A DNA stretch of 5,771 nucleotides from Phycisphaerales bacterium (GCA_029260415.1 JAJDDH010000176.1:1-5771), one strand, 5' to 3'; counted from the first letter of the stretch, positions 1 to 5,149 are shown. The notes: a model not told the origin generated them from the sequence alone. Made by a program: numbers and translations.

Positions 1-99
1 CTGCCGTGGAACACCGACGAGGACGGCGCGCGGGTCGTGGACCGGTCCGACCGCGATCGGGCGTTCCTGAGCGAGCACGGGCTGACCCGCATGCCGTAG
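1..99 (+). CDS. 3' end of an unidentified gene (last 32 codons)
   Basis: Frame 1 is open from the first base and ends with TAG at 97-99, giving 32 residues that start LPWNTDEDG and end HGLTRMP. The codons are GC-ending like those of the neighbouring genes, so this is probably the true end of a coding sequence that begins before the window. The tail is polar and charged and shows no motif I recognise. The next gene starts 63 bp downstream with its own promoter, so this gene is probably not in its operon. The product cannot be named from this fragment. An accidental open frame is possible but less likely, because a promoter and a new gene follow directly after the stop. Confidence 0.6.
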   Translation: MPWNTDEDGARVVDRSDRDRAFLSEHGLTRMP

Positions 100-146
100 G
101 CGTGCGTTGCCCGGGCGCGATGGCTGTGCGATACTGACCCGCATGC
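82..146 (+). repeat. Exact 13-bp direct repeat flanking the receiver-gene promoter
   Basis: CTGACCCGCATGC occurs at 82-94, inside the last codons of the upstream gene, and again at 134-146, overlapping the -10 end and predicted start site of the receiver gene. The copies are 52 bp apart, close to five helical turns. The second copy continues into a perfect palindrome while the first keeps only 10 of its 14 bases in unbroken identity. A full site plus a partial upstream site would suit a DNA-binding regulator, but one chance 13-mer match in a GC-rich window of this size is not very surprising. Confidence 0.5.
107..135 (+). promoter_or_regulatory. Sigma-70-type promoter of the receiver gene
   Basis: A TTGCCC -35 element at 107-112 is followed by exactly 17 bp and then a GATACT -10 element at 130-135. 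TGC just before it (127-129) makes an extended -10. Transcription would start at about 142-143, giving a 5' leader of about 20 nt before the ATG at 163. Element matches (3 of 6 and 4 of 6) and spacing are the best of any promoter seen in the window. No experimental support is available. Confidence 0.6.
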
Positions 147-150
147 GGGT
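137..150. promoter_or_regulatory. Perfect 14-bp palindrome on the predicted start site (candidate operator)
   Basis: ACCCGCATGCGGGT reads identically on both strands. It is centred between 143 and 144, which is where the extended -10 promoter just upstream should start transcription. A repressor bound here would block initiation. In RNA the half-sites are too close together to form a stable hairpin, so a DNA-level role is more likely. The core CGCATGCG recurs at 608-615, around the start codon of the next gene. The regulator is unknown. Confidence 0.4.
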
Positions 151-166
151 GGGAGAACAACGATGA
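143..166 (+). other. Possible 7-codon leader ORF overlapping the receiver start codon
   Basis: ATG at 143, at the predicted transcription start, opens a frame encoding MRVGEQR. It ends with TGA at 164-166, overlapping the receiver gene's ATG as ATGA. Such overlaps often couple translation of two genes. The receiver has its own ribosome-binding site inside this mini-ORF (GGGAG, 151-155), and the ATG is fully explained by the palindrome, so the mini-ORF may be accidental. Confidence 0.2.
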
Positions 167-573
167 GCGAAGCAGAGGGTCGTCTGGAAGACGTGCGCGT
201 GCTGATCGTCGATGACGACCGGGACGTGCTCGAGTCGATCGACGCGGTGTTCCAGGCCGAGGGCGCGCTGACGATGGTCGCGATGGACGGCGACGAGGCC
301 GTCAAGATCTGCGCCGAGGACCCGCCCGATCTGGTCGTGCTGGACGTGATGCTGCCCAAGCGTTCCGGGTTTCTGGCGCTGGAGAAGATCAAGGGGTACG
401 AGAACTCGCCGATCGTGATCATGGTCACGGCCAACGAGGGCAGGCGCCACCAGGCGTACGCCGAGAGCCTGGGCGTGGACGACTACCTGCTCAAGCCCGT
501 GCCCCTGAGCCGCCTGCTGGACACGGCGGTGCGTCTGCTCGACGAGCTGGACGACGAGGGCGACGACGACTGA
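163..573 (+). CDS. Stand-alone response-regulator receiver (CheY-like) protein
   Basis: The 136-residue product is a single receiver domain. Receiver domains accept a phosphoryl group from a histidine kinase and change partner binding. All the key residues are present: acidic pair D17/D18 after the first strand (VLIVDDD), phospho-acceptor D61 in LVVLDVMLP, switch threonine T89 and lysine K111 in LLKPV. The domain spans about residues 11-128 and is followed by a short acidic tail (residues 127-136, mostly D and E). There is no DNA-binding or enzymatic output domain, so it should act by protein contact or in a phosphorelay, in the cytoplasm. ATG 163 is the first possible start after the upstream TAG in this frame, and GGGAG sits 7 nt before it. 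No kinase gene lies in the window, so the partner is unknown. The fold assignment is secure; the role is not. Confidence 0.92.
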   Translation: MSEAEGRLEDVRVLIVDDDRDVLESIDAVFQAEGALTMVAMDGDEAVKICAEDPPDLVVLDVMLPKRSGFLALEKIKGYENSPIVIMVTANEGRRHQAYAESLGVDDYLLKPVPLSRLLDTAVRLLDELDDEGDDD

Positions 574-610
574 GCCTGGCGGCGGGCGTCAAACGAACTG
601 GGGTGTTCGC

Positions 611-1084
611 ATGCGGATGAGGAACGGTCGGAACGACGCGCCGGATCGGGTCGCGTGTGTCGACATGCTGATCCGAGCGCCGGCGCCCGGGGTGTTTCAC
701 GCGTTCGTCGAGCCCGCCGAGCTTCGGAAGTTCTGGCTCAAGGACGCGTCCGGGCCGCTTAGTGCGGGCGCGCGGGTCGAGTGGGCCTTTATGGTCCCCG
801 GAGCGGTCGCGTCGGTCGTCGTCACCCGGTTCGAGCCCGACGCCCACATCGCGTTCGATTGGGGCGACAGCCTGCATGTCGCGATTGACTTCGAGACCTT
901 CGGCGAGGGCTCGACGAAGCTCACAATCCGGACCACGGGATTCCAAGACGACGACATCGACGCCCTTGTCGACGTGACCAAGGGATTCACCATCGTGCTG
1001 TGTGATCTCAAGATCCTGCTTGAGACCGGGCGATCCCCGAATCTGGTCAGGGAAAACGCCGAGCTGATCGTCAGCGGGATATAG
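611..1084 (+). CDS. SRPBCC/AHSA1-like domain protein
   Basis: The 157-residue product has the pattern of the SRPBCC (START/Bet v1-like) superfamily, close to the AHSA1 group. It shows a first strand (VDMLIRAPA, residues 17-25), a helix with the signature FVEPAELRKFW (32-42), alternating strands with VEWAF and HIAFDWGDS (56-88), a strand LTIRTTGF (104-111) and a long C-terminal helix GFTIVLCDLKILLETG (125-140). Proteins of this fold enclose a hydrophobic pocket and bind or transform small ligands; the ligand here cannot be told. There is no signal peptide, so it is probably cytoplasmic. ATG 611 is preferred over ATG 617 because GGGGTG (about 600-605) lies at a workable distance before it. That site falls mostly in the loop of a 5-bp stem (CGAAC 594-598 with GTTCG 605-609). 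It lies 37 bp after the receiver gene with no clear promoter between, so co-transcription is likely. Confidence 0.85.
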   Translation: MRMRNGRNDAPDRVACVDMLIRAPAPGVFHAFVEPAELRKFWLKDASGPLSAGARVEWAFMVPGAVASVVVTRFEPDAHIAFDWGDSLHVAIDFETFGEGSTKLTIRTTGFQDDDIDALVDVTKGFTIVLCDLKILLETGRSPNLVRENAELIVSGI

Positions 1085-1090
1085 CCGCGG

Positions 1091-1145
1091 GCGTGCCGGT
1101 CCTGCCCCGCGCGGCGCCCGCCCGGCACGCGACGCCCGGACCGGC
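1091..1145 (+). other. Two mutually exclusive GC-rich stem-loops
   Basis: GCGTGCCGG at 1091-1099 pairs perfectly with CCGGCACGC at 1122-1130. The overlapping GCCGGTCC at 1095-1102 pairs perfectly with GGACCGGC at 1138-1145. Both use bases 1095-1099, so only one stem can form at a time. They follow the SRPBCC stop codon by 6 bp and precede the GTG start at 1158. No U-tract follows, so a classical intrinsic terminator is not supported; a 3'-end stabiliser or an attenuator-like switch is possible. Confidence 0.35.
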
Positions 1146-1151
1146 AACAAT
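1146..1151 (+). promoter_or_regulatory. -10-like element just before the GTG start
   Basis: AACAAT (4 of 6 matches to TATAAT) ends 6 nt before the GTG at 1158, so the start codon would sit at or near +1. There is no purine-rich ribosome-binding site in that gap. No -35 element is seen at the usual distance, so support is the spacing and its recurrence at other gene starts in this window. Confidence 0.3.
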
Positions 1152-1157
1152 GCCCAC

Positions 1158-1493
1158 GTGGGTCGCTCCAAGAAACGCCAGCTCGTGCTCCTGAACCCGA
1201 GGGACCCGTCGGACATCTCCGAGGGGTACAACCCGCTGGGGAGCCTGCGGGACCTGGAGGACGCGATGGCGCCCTTCAACACCGCGCCCGACGGCTCGCT
1301 GGGCGCCTCACGCGGGACGATGTTCCTCCACGGCCCCGGGATCGTCGTCGAGATCCCCCGGGGGCACGACGTCATCCAGCAGGCCCTGGTGACGGTCATC
1401 GAGGCGGATATCGCCTTTCCCGTGCTCATGCGGATGTGCCGGGCCAACGCCTGGAAGCTCCAGGACGTCGAATCGGGCCAGATGTTCGGCTAG
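1158..1493 (+). CDS. Hypothetical protein, 111 residues
   Basis: I do not recognise this family. The product begins with a basic stretch (GRSKKRQ, residues 2-8) and a short hydrophobic strand (LVLLNP), followed by NPLGSLRDLEDAM. The middle contains FLHGPGIVVEIPRGHD, then a predicted helix IQQALVTVIEADIAFPVLMRMCRA and a short tail ending QMFG. There is no signal peptide or membrane segment, so it is probably a small cytoplasmic protein. The alternating pattern of GIVVEIP followed by the helix suggests a compact alpha/beta fold. The start is GTG 1158: the nearby ATG at 1150 is in another frame, and the coding pattern is good from the GTG onward. The stop lies 35 bp before the FmdB-like gene. 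It appears real from its GC-ending codons and its fit between neighbours; the function is unknown. Confidence 0.7.
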   Translation: MGRSKKRQLVLLNPRDPSDISEGYNPLGSLRDLEDAMAPFNTAPDGSLGASRGTMFLHGPGIVVEIPRGHDVIQQALVTVIEADIAFPVLMRMCRANAWKLQDVESGQMFG

Positions 1494-1517
1494 AGCGATC
1501 CGTCGGAACGGTCGATC

Positions 1518-1523
1518 TACGAT
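1518..1523 (+). promoter_or_regulatory. -10-like element before the FmdB-like gene
   Basis: TACGAT (4 of 6 matches to TATAAT) ends 5 nt before the ATG at 1529, so a transcript would start at or within a few bases of the start codon. No Shine-Dalgarno sequence is present and no -35 element is seen at 16-18 bp. The evidence is the position and its similarity to the other starts here. Confidence 0.35.
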
Positions 1524-1528
1524 CCATC

Positions 1529-1828
1529 ATGCCGACGTACGTGTACGAGTATCTGGACGAGGACGGCACGGGCACGGGCGAGTGCTTCGAGCTGGTCGAG
1601 TCGATCAAGGACGAGGCGCTGACCGAGCACGAGGGTCGCCCGGTGCACCGGGTGCCGCAGGCGCCGATCATCGCGGGCAAGTGGTCCGACATGAAGTCCA
1701 AGAGCGCTCTGAGCAACTCGAACCTGGAGCGGATGGGCTTTACGAAGTACCAGAAGAACTCGGACGGTGGCCTCTCCCGCGTCGCGGGCGACGAGGGCCC
1801 CAAGACCGTCAGCCCGCTGGACGACTGA
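1529..1828 (+). CDS. FmdB-like small protein lacking the zinc-ribbon cysteines
   Basis: The 99-residue product starts MPTYVYEY and continues with FELVESIKDEALTEHEGRPVHRV, which follows the outline of FmdB-type putative regulators (MPTY-Y, an F-E aromatic step, an S-KD-LT segment, then a paired V-R-V strand). Typical members have two CxxC pairs that bind zinc. Here the corresponding places read DEDGTG and EHEGRP, and the only cysteine is C19, so zinc binding as in the classic family is unlikely. The second half (residues 44-99) contains PIIAGKWSDM, a serine-rich turn and ERMGFTKYQKNSDG, and ends SPLDD. The start is placed at ATG 1529 because MPTY is the usual first residues of the family; the frame is open further upstream but would overlap the previous gene. 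The role of the family is poorly known, and a regulatory one is only historical. The 3' end overlaps the convergent membrane-protein gene. Confidence 0.75.
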   Translation: MPTYVYEYLDEDGTGTGECFELVESIKDEALTEHEGRPVHRVPQAPIIAGKWSDMKSKSALSNSNLERMGFTKYQKNSDGGLSRVAGDEGPKTVSPLDD

Positions 1829-3230
1829 CAGGACAGGTCATCGGATCGCCCGGTCTGAGCGCTGGCCTCGCGCTGGCGCACAGCACGATCAGCACGCCCA
1901 GCAGCGCGCCCGTCTGGCTGTTCAGATGAACCACATCAAACCCGCCCGCCAGGAAGAGCCCGAGTAGCGCGAACGCGGGGCCGCTGTCGTACGAGGCGAA
2001 CCGCTCGCCCGGGGCGCCCTTGAGCCCGCTTGTCAATGACACGATCAGCACGCCCAGCGCCAGCAGCACACCGACGACCCCGGTCGTCGCGCCGATCTGG
2101 ATGAGCGTGTTGTGTGCGTGGTCGTGCACGGGGTGGGCGTCCGGGTCCTTGCCGTCGCGTTGGAGCTGCGCGCGCACGCTCGCGGCGTACCCGCCCAGCC
2201 CGACGCCCTGGATCGGGTCGCGACGCAACGCGTCCACGCCCCATCGCCCCATCATCAGCCGGGCGCCGGTGAAGGTGTCGTAGTCGCCCTCGCTGGCGCG
2301 GGCGAGTTCCTGCCGCGCCTCGCTGAACCGGCTCTGGACCAGGTTCCCCGCGACCAGCCAGCCCAGGGCGAGGGTCAGCACGATGACGATCAGCCCGCCC
2401 CAGAGGGTGCTGGCGCCGAACCGGCGGCGTCGCAGCTCGTGCGCGCCCGCGACGATCAGCGCGATGAAGACCAGCGCCGCGCTGGCGATCCAGGCGCCGC
2501 GGGTGCCGGTCGCGAGGACGCCCATGCCCGTGATCACGCAGCCAGTCACGCCCATGACGCGCCAGCGTCCCGAGCCCCTGAGGGCCGCGGGCAGGTGCAG
2601 GCCCAGCGCGCCCGTGAGCAGCGTGCCCCCGACGACGGGGTCCCACCATCCCGAGTTGCGCCCGAGGTGTCGGTTCCACTGGATGAGCGGCACGTCCAGC
2701 GCCACGCCCAGGGCGTGCAGCAGCTGGATGGTGTTCCCGATCAGGAAGCCGACGCAGAGGGCGCCGATGAACCAGCGCCGGTACTCGATGAGCGGCCAGA
2801 GGATGACCCACACGCCCAGCACACGCGCCATCGCCAGCTCGTCGAGCCCGTGGGTGACGTCGGGCGACCAGAGCAGGCTGAGCGCGCCCCAGAGCGTGAA
2901 GGCGATCGACAGCCAGAGCGCGGGCTGGAGCAGGCAGGACGCGTAGGCCCGCCAGGTGTTGTTCAGGCGGATGAACGTGTAGACGAGGGCGGGGGCCAGG
3001 GCGATCTCGGTGGCGCTGGTGGTCATCGTGAGCGCGATCAGCCCGCCGGTGATAAAGAGCCACTGCAGGCGGACGCCCACGCGGTCCTGCTGGTGCTGGC
3101 GGGCGAACGCGTCGTCCCGCTGGGATCGGTTGATCCAGGGGGCCCGGGCGAGGCGGGCCAGGAAACCCGGTCGATTGGCTTGCGGCCCGGTGGAAGATTC
3201 GGATGATGGAAGGGGTTGGCCCGATGGCAT
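1809..3230 (-). CDS. O-antigen ligase/polymerase-like (Wzy_C type) membrane protein
   Basis: The 473-residue product is hydrophobic, with about eleven or twelve membrane segments beginning near residue 55. Two landmarks place it with O-antigen ligases and polymerases. One is TGTRGAW (241-247), with the conserved arginine R244. The other is a long outward loop (about 298-382) carrying RDPIQGVGLGGY (337-348) and HDHAHNTLIQIG (369-380), with the family's His-Asn pair at H373/N374. Such proteins sit in the inner membrane and join or polymerise lipid-linked glycans at the periplasmic face. The first 50 residues are polar, proline- and arginine-containing, and probably cytoplasmic. The start is ATG at 3230, 8 nt after a -10-like element, without a Shine-Dalgarno sequence. 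No glycosyltransferase or other polysaccharide gene is adjacent, so the substrate is unknown. Its last 20 bp overlap the end of the convergent FmdB-like gene. Confidence 0.88.
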   Translation of the reverse strand: MPSGQPLPSSESSTGPQANRPGFLARLARAPWINRSQRDDAFARQHQQDRVGVRLQWLFITGGLIALTMTTSATEIALAPALVYTFIRLNNTWRAYASCLLQPALWLSIAFTLWGALSLLWSPDVTHGLDELAMARVLGVWVILWPLIEYRRWFIGALCVGFLIGNTIQLLHALGVALDVPLIQWNRHLGRNSGWWDPVVGGTLLTGALGLHLPAALRGSGRWRVMGVTGCVITGMGVLATGTRGAWIASAALVFIALIVAGAHELRRRRFGASTLWGGLIVIVLTLALGWLVAGNLVQSRFSEARQELARASEGDYDTFTGARLMMGRWGVDALRRDPIQGVGLGGYAASVRAQLQRDGKDPDAHPVHDHAHNTLIQIGATTGVVGVLLALGVLIVSLTSGLKGAPGERFASYDSGPAFALLGLFLAGGFDVVHLNSQTGALLGVLIVLCASARPALRPGDPMTCPVSRPAG

Positions 3231-3238
3231 TGGGGTGC

Positions 3239-3267
3239 ATCATGGGGCTCTGGGGGCTGCTGAGCAA
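3239..3267 (-). promoter_or_regulatory. Promoter of the O-antigen ligase-like gene
   Basis: Read on the minus strand, TTGCTC (3267-3262) is followed by exactly 17 bp and then CATGAT (3244-3239). The start codon lies 8 nt after the -10, giving an almost leaderless message. Matches are 3 of 6 and 4 of 6. The spacing is ideal, but the hexamers are only moderate. Confidence 0.45.
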
Positions 3268-3297
3268 CCGGGATGTCACGGCCCGGTCAACCGGGGC

Positions 3298-3318
3298 GAA
3301 CCCTCGGGGGTAGGGTTC
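3298..3318. other. 7-bp inverted repeat in the divergent intergenic region
   Basis: GAACCCT (3298-3304) and AGGGTTC (3312-3318) are perfect inverted copies around a 7-base loop. They lie between the minus-strand promoter and the plus-strand ribosome-binding site. It could be an operator for the plus-strand gene, whose own promoter is not clear, or a hairpin in its leader RNA. No U-tract follows. Confidence 0.35.
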
Positions 3319-3347
3319 CGAAGAAGAAGTGGGCCAGCCACGCCCGC

Positions 3348-3352
3348 AGGAG
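3348..3352 (+). promoter_or_regulatory. Ribosome-binding site of the 594-residue protein
   Basis: AGGAG lies 6 nt before the ATG at 3359 and is the clearest Shine-Dalgarno sequence in the window. It fixes this start and contrasts with the neighbouring genes, which lack one. Confidence 0.75.
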
Positions 3353-3358
3353 TGAGCC

Positions 3359-5143
3359 ATGGACGACATTCGCCGCGTGCTCGGCGCCGCCTCGAAGCGG
3401 CTCTTCCTCATCGATCTGCTCAAGACCCTGACGATCTGCGTGACCATCGCGCTGGGCGTGCTGGTGCTGGCGCGGATCGGGCAGAAGCTGTTCCCGTTCG
3501 AGCTGCCGTGGATGTGGGTATTTGTTGGCGCGGGCGGGCTGAGCGCGGCCAGCGCCCTGATCTGGAGCAGCGTGCGGCGCGCGCGCGGGGCGGAGGTCGC
3601 CCGTCAGGTCGATGAGCGGGCGGGGCTGCGGGAGTCGATCTCCACGGCCCTGTGCGTCGAGCAAGAGAGAACTGCCTGGTCCAACGTCATCGTTGAACAG
3701 GCGGGCGAGCGCGCCCGGCGCGTGGTGGTGCGCGACGCGATCCCGATCACGCCCCCCCGTGTCTGGCCCGCGGCCCTCGCGGCGGCGCTGGCGCTGGTGA
3801 TCGTCTGGTGGCTGCCCAGCTACGACGTCGCGGGCCTGTTCGCGGCCCGGGACGCGGCCGACGACGAGGCACGCCAGGTCCGGGAGGTCATGGGCGAGGT
3901 CAAGGCCAGCGAGAAGAAGATCGAGGACCTGCTCGCCAGCACGTCGGTCGAGCTGGACGATGACGACGCGGACGACGACGCGGACGGCGACAGCGAGCTG
4001 GACGAGCCGACCCGGGCCGACGACGTGCGCCGGGCGGCGATCAAGCGGCTGACCAAGCTCTCGGACAAGATCAAGCAGGCGCAGGACGGGGACAAGAGCG
4101 CGAAGCTCGAGTCGCTCAAGCAGTCGCTGCGGAAGCTGCGTCAGCCGGGCGACGGGCCGATGACGGAGTTCTCGCGCCAGCTGGCGCGGGGCAACTTCGG
4201 GGAGGCCAAGGAGCAGCTCAAGGAGATGAGCGAGCAGCTGAGCGCGGGCGAGCTGGACGCGGAGGAGGCCAAGAAGCTCAAGAAGCAGCTGGAGAACCTG
4301 GCCAAGCAGATGGAGAAGCTGGCGCAGAGCCGCGAGCAGTTGGAGCAGAAGCTGCAGGAGGCGGGGCTGAGCCAGGAGCAGGCCGAGCAGGCGGCGCAGA
4401 GCCCGTCAGAGATGTCCGAGATGCTTGAGCAGAACGCCCCGGCGCTGAGCAGCGAGATGATGAACCAGCTCTCGCAGATGGCCCAGGCGCAGCAGAACGC
4501 GAGTGAGTCGATGCAGTCGATGTCGCAGGCGATGCAGCAAATGGCCCAGAGCATGAGCGAGCAGTCGATGAGCCAGGAGGGCGCCCAGAGCATGGAGTCG
4601 CTCAGCGAGCAGCTCTCGAGCATGGAGATGTCGCAGGGCGAGATGGAGTCGCTCGAGTCCGCGATGAGCGAGATCCAGAACCAGATGCAGCAGATGGGCC
4701 AGGGCATGGGCGAGTGCTCGTCCTGCGGCGGCGACTGCACGGGCGAGTGCGGCGGGCAGGGCGATGGCAACTGGTCCGAGGGCGACAGCGACAGCCAGGG
4801 CGAGGGCTCGGGCGGCGCGGGCCAGGGCACGGGCGAGAGCCCCGAGGAGCAGGCCATCGACTTCATGCTCGAGAAGAAGAAGCAGAAGGTGACCAACCGG
4901 GGCGGGCCGACGATCGGCTCGACGATGGTGTTCGGCGACCAGGTCCGGGGCGAGTCGGTGGCGCAGTTCGAGGGCGCCGTGGGCGCGGGTCGGGCGGAGG
5001 CTGCCGAGGCGATCGAGACCAAACGCATCCCGCGCGAGTACGAGCAGGCGGTGCAGCACTACTTCGGGCGCCTGGAGGCCCGGGCCAAGGCCAAGCGGGG
5101 CGACGGGCCCGTGACGCCCGCGGGCGACGAAACCGACGACTGA
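3359..5143 (+). CDS. Membrane-anchored methionine-rich coiled-coil protein, function unknown
   Basis: The 594-residue product has membrane segments at about 17-38, 50-71 and 136-153. Basic residues before the first and after the second (VRRARG, 72-77) suggest that residues 72-135 are cytoplasmic and that everything after 154 is periplasmic. Residues 83-98 (QVDERAGLRESISTAL) match a motif I associate with large DUF4175/TIGR02302-like envelope proteins and planctomycete relatives. An acidic run (198-217) precedes a long predicted coiled coil (about 220-450). Its first part is Lys/Glu/Leu-rich; the second is Met/Gln/Ser-rich, with 19 methionines in residues 352-450. A cysteine cluster C453-C456-C460-C464 follows, then a Gly/Ser/Asp-rich linker (465-495) and a tail with RIPREYEQAVQHYFGRLE (556-573), also like that family. 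Relatives often sit by MoxR/VWA genes as I recall, but none is here. The start is set by AGGAG. The family link is tentative and the role unknown. Confidence 0.85.
   Translation: MDDIRRVLGAASKRLFLIDLLKTLTICVTIALGVLVLARIGQKLFPFELPWMWVFVGAGGLSAASALIWSSVRRARGAEVARQVDERAGLRESISTALCVEQERTAWSNVIVEQAGERARRVVVRDAIPITPPRVWPAALAAALALVIVWWLPSYDVAGLFAARDAADDEARQVREVMGEVKASEKKIEDLLASTSVELDDDDADDDADGDSELDEPTRADDVRRAAIKRLTKLSDKIKQAQDGDKSAKLESLKQSLRKLRQPGDGPMTEFSRQLARGNFGEAKEQLKEMSEQLSAGELDAEEAKKLKKQLENLAKQMEKLAQSREQLEQKLQEAGLSQEQAEQAAQSPSEMSEMLEQNAPALSSEMMNQLSQMAQAQQNASESMQSMSQAMQQMAQSMSEQSMSQEGAQSMESLSEQLSSMEMSQGEMESLESAMSEIQNQMQQMGQGMGECSSCGGDCTGECGGQGDGNWSEGDSDSQGEGSGGAGQGTGESPEEQAIDFMLEKKKQKVTNRGGPTIGSTMVFGDQVRGESVAQFEGAVGAGRAEAAEAIETKRIPREYEQAVQHYFGRLEARAKAKRGDGPVTPAGDETDD
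3962..3985 (+). repeat. 12-bp tandem duplication encoding the acidic linker
   Basis: GACGACGCGGAC occurs twice in tandem (3962-3973 and 3974-3985), encoding DDAD twice at residues 202-209 of the large membrane protein. It keeps the reading frame and lies in a low-complexity acidic linker after the third membrane segment, so its length may vary between strains. Confidence 0.7.
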
Positions 5144-5149
5144 CCCCCT

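Noticed and set aside
1085..1157. Intrinsic terminator after the SRPBCC gene
   Set aside because: Stable stems are present, but no T-tract follows either of them.
491..1447. Long minus-strand open frame opposite the receiver, SRPBCC and hypothetical genes
   Set aside because: It is arginine/proline-rich with no recognisable domain and spans three well-supported plus-strand genes. It is a typical antisense open frame of GC-rich coding DNA.
621..1514. 10-bp repeat GGAACGGTCG at 621-630 and 1505-1514
   Set aside because: A 10-mer repeat is expected many times by chance in a GC-rich window of this length.
1436..1528. Upstream extension of the FmdB-like gene to ATG 1436
   Set aside because: The extension overlaps the previous gene by 58 bp and adds a non-family N-terminus. 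MPTY at ATG 1529 is the usual family start.
2112..3206. 364-codon plus-strand open frame opposite the ligase-like gene
   Set aside because: It is low-complexity Ala/Gly/Glu/Arg/Pro sequence without domains, mirroring the codons of the real minus-strand gene.
3287..3316. Promoter for the 3359 gene (TCAACC, 18 bp, TAGGGT)
   Set aside because: The -35 matches poorly and the -10 overlaps the inverted repeat, so the evidence is too weak to call.
1936..3447. 503-codon minus-strand open frame overlapping the ligase-like gene in another frame
   Set aside because: The translation is dominated by Arg, Pro, Ala and His, as expected for a shifted frame of GC-rich DNA. The overlapping frame gives a clean multi-pass membrane protein with family motifs.
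4141..5028. 295-codon serine/cysteine-rich minus-strand frame opposite the large membrane protein
   Set aside because: Its composition is the reverse complement of Gln/Glu/Met/Ser-rich coiled-coil codons. There is no start signal and no domain.
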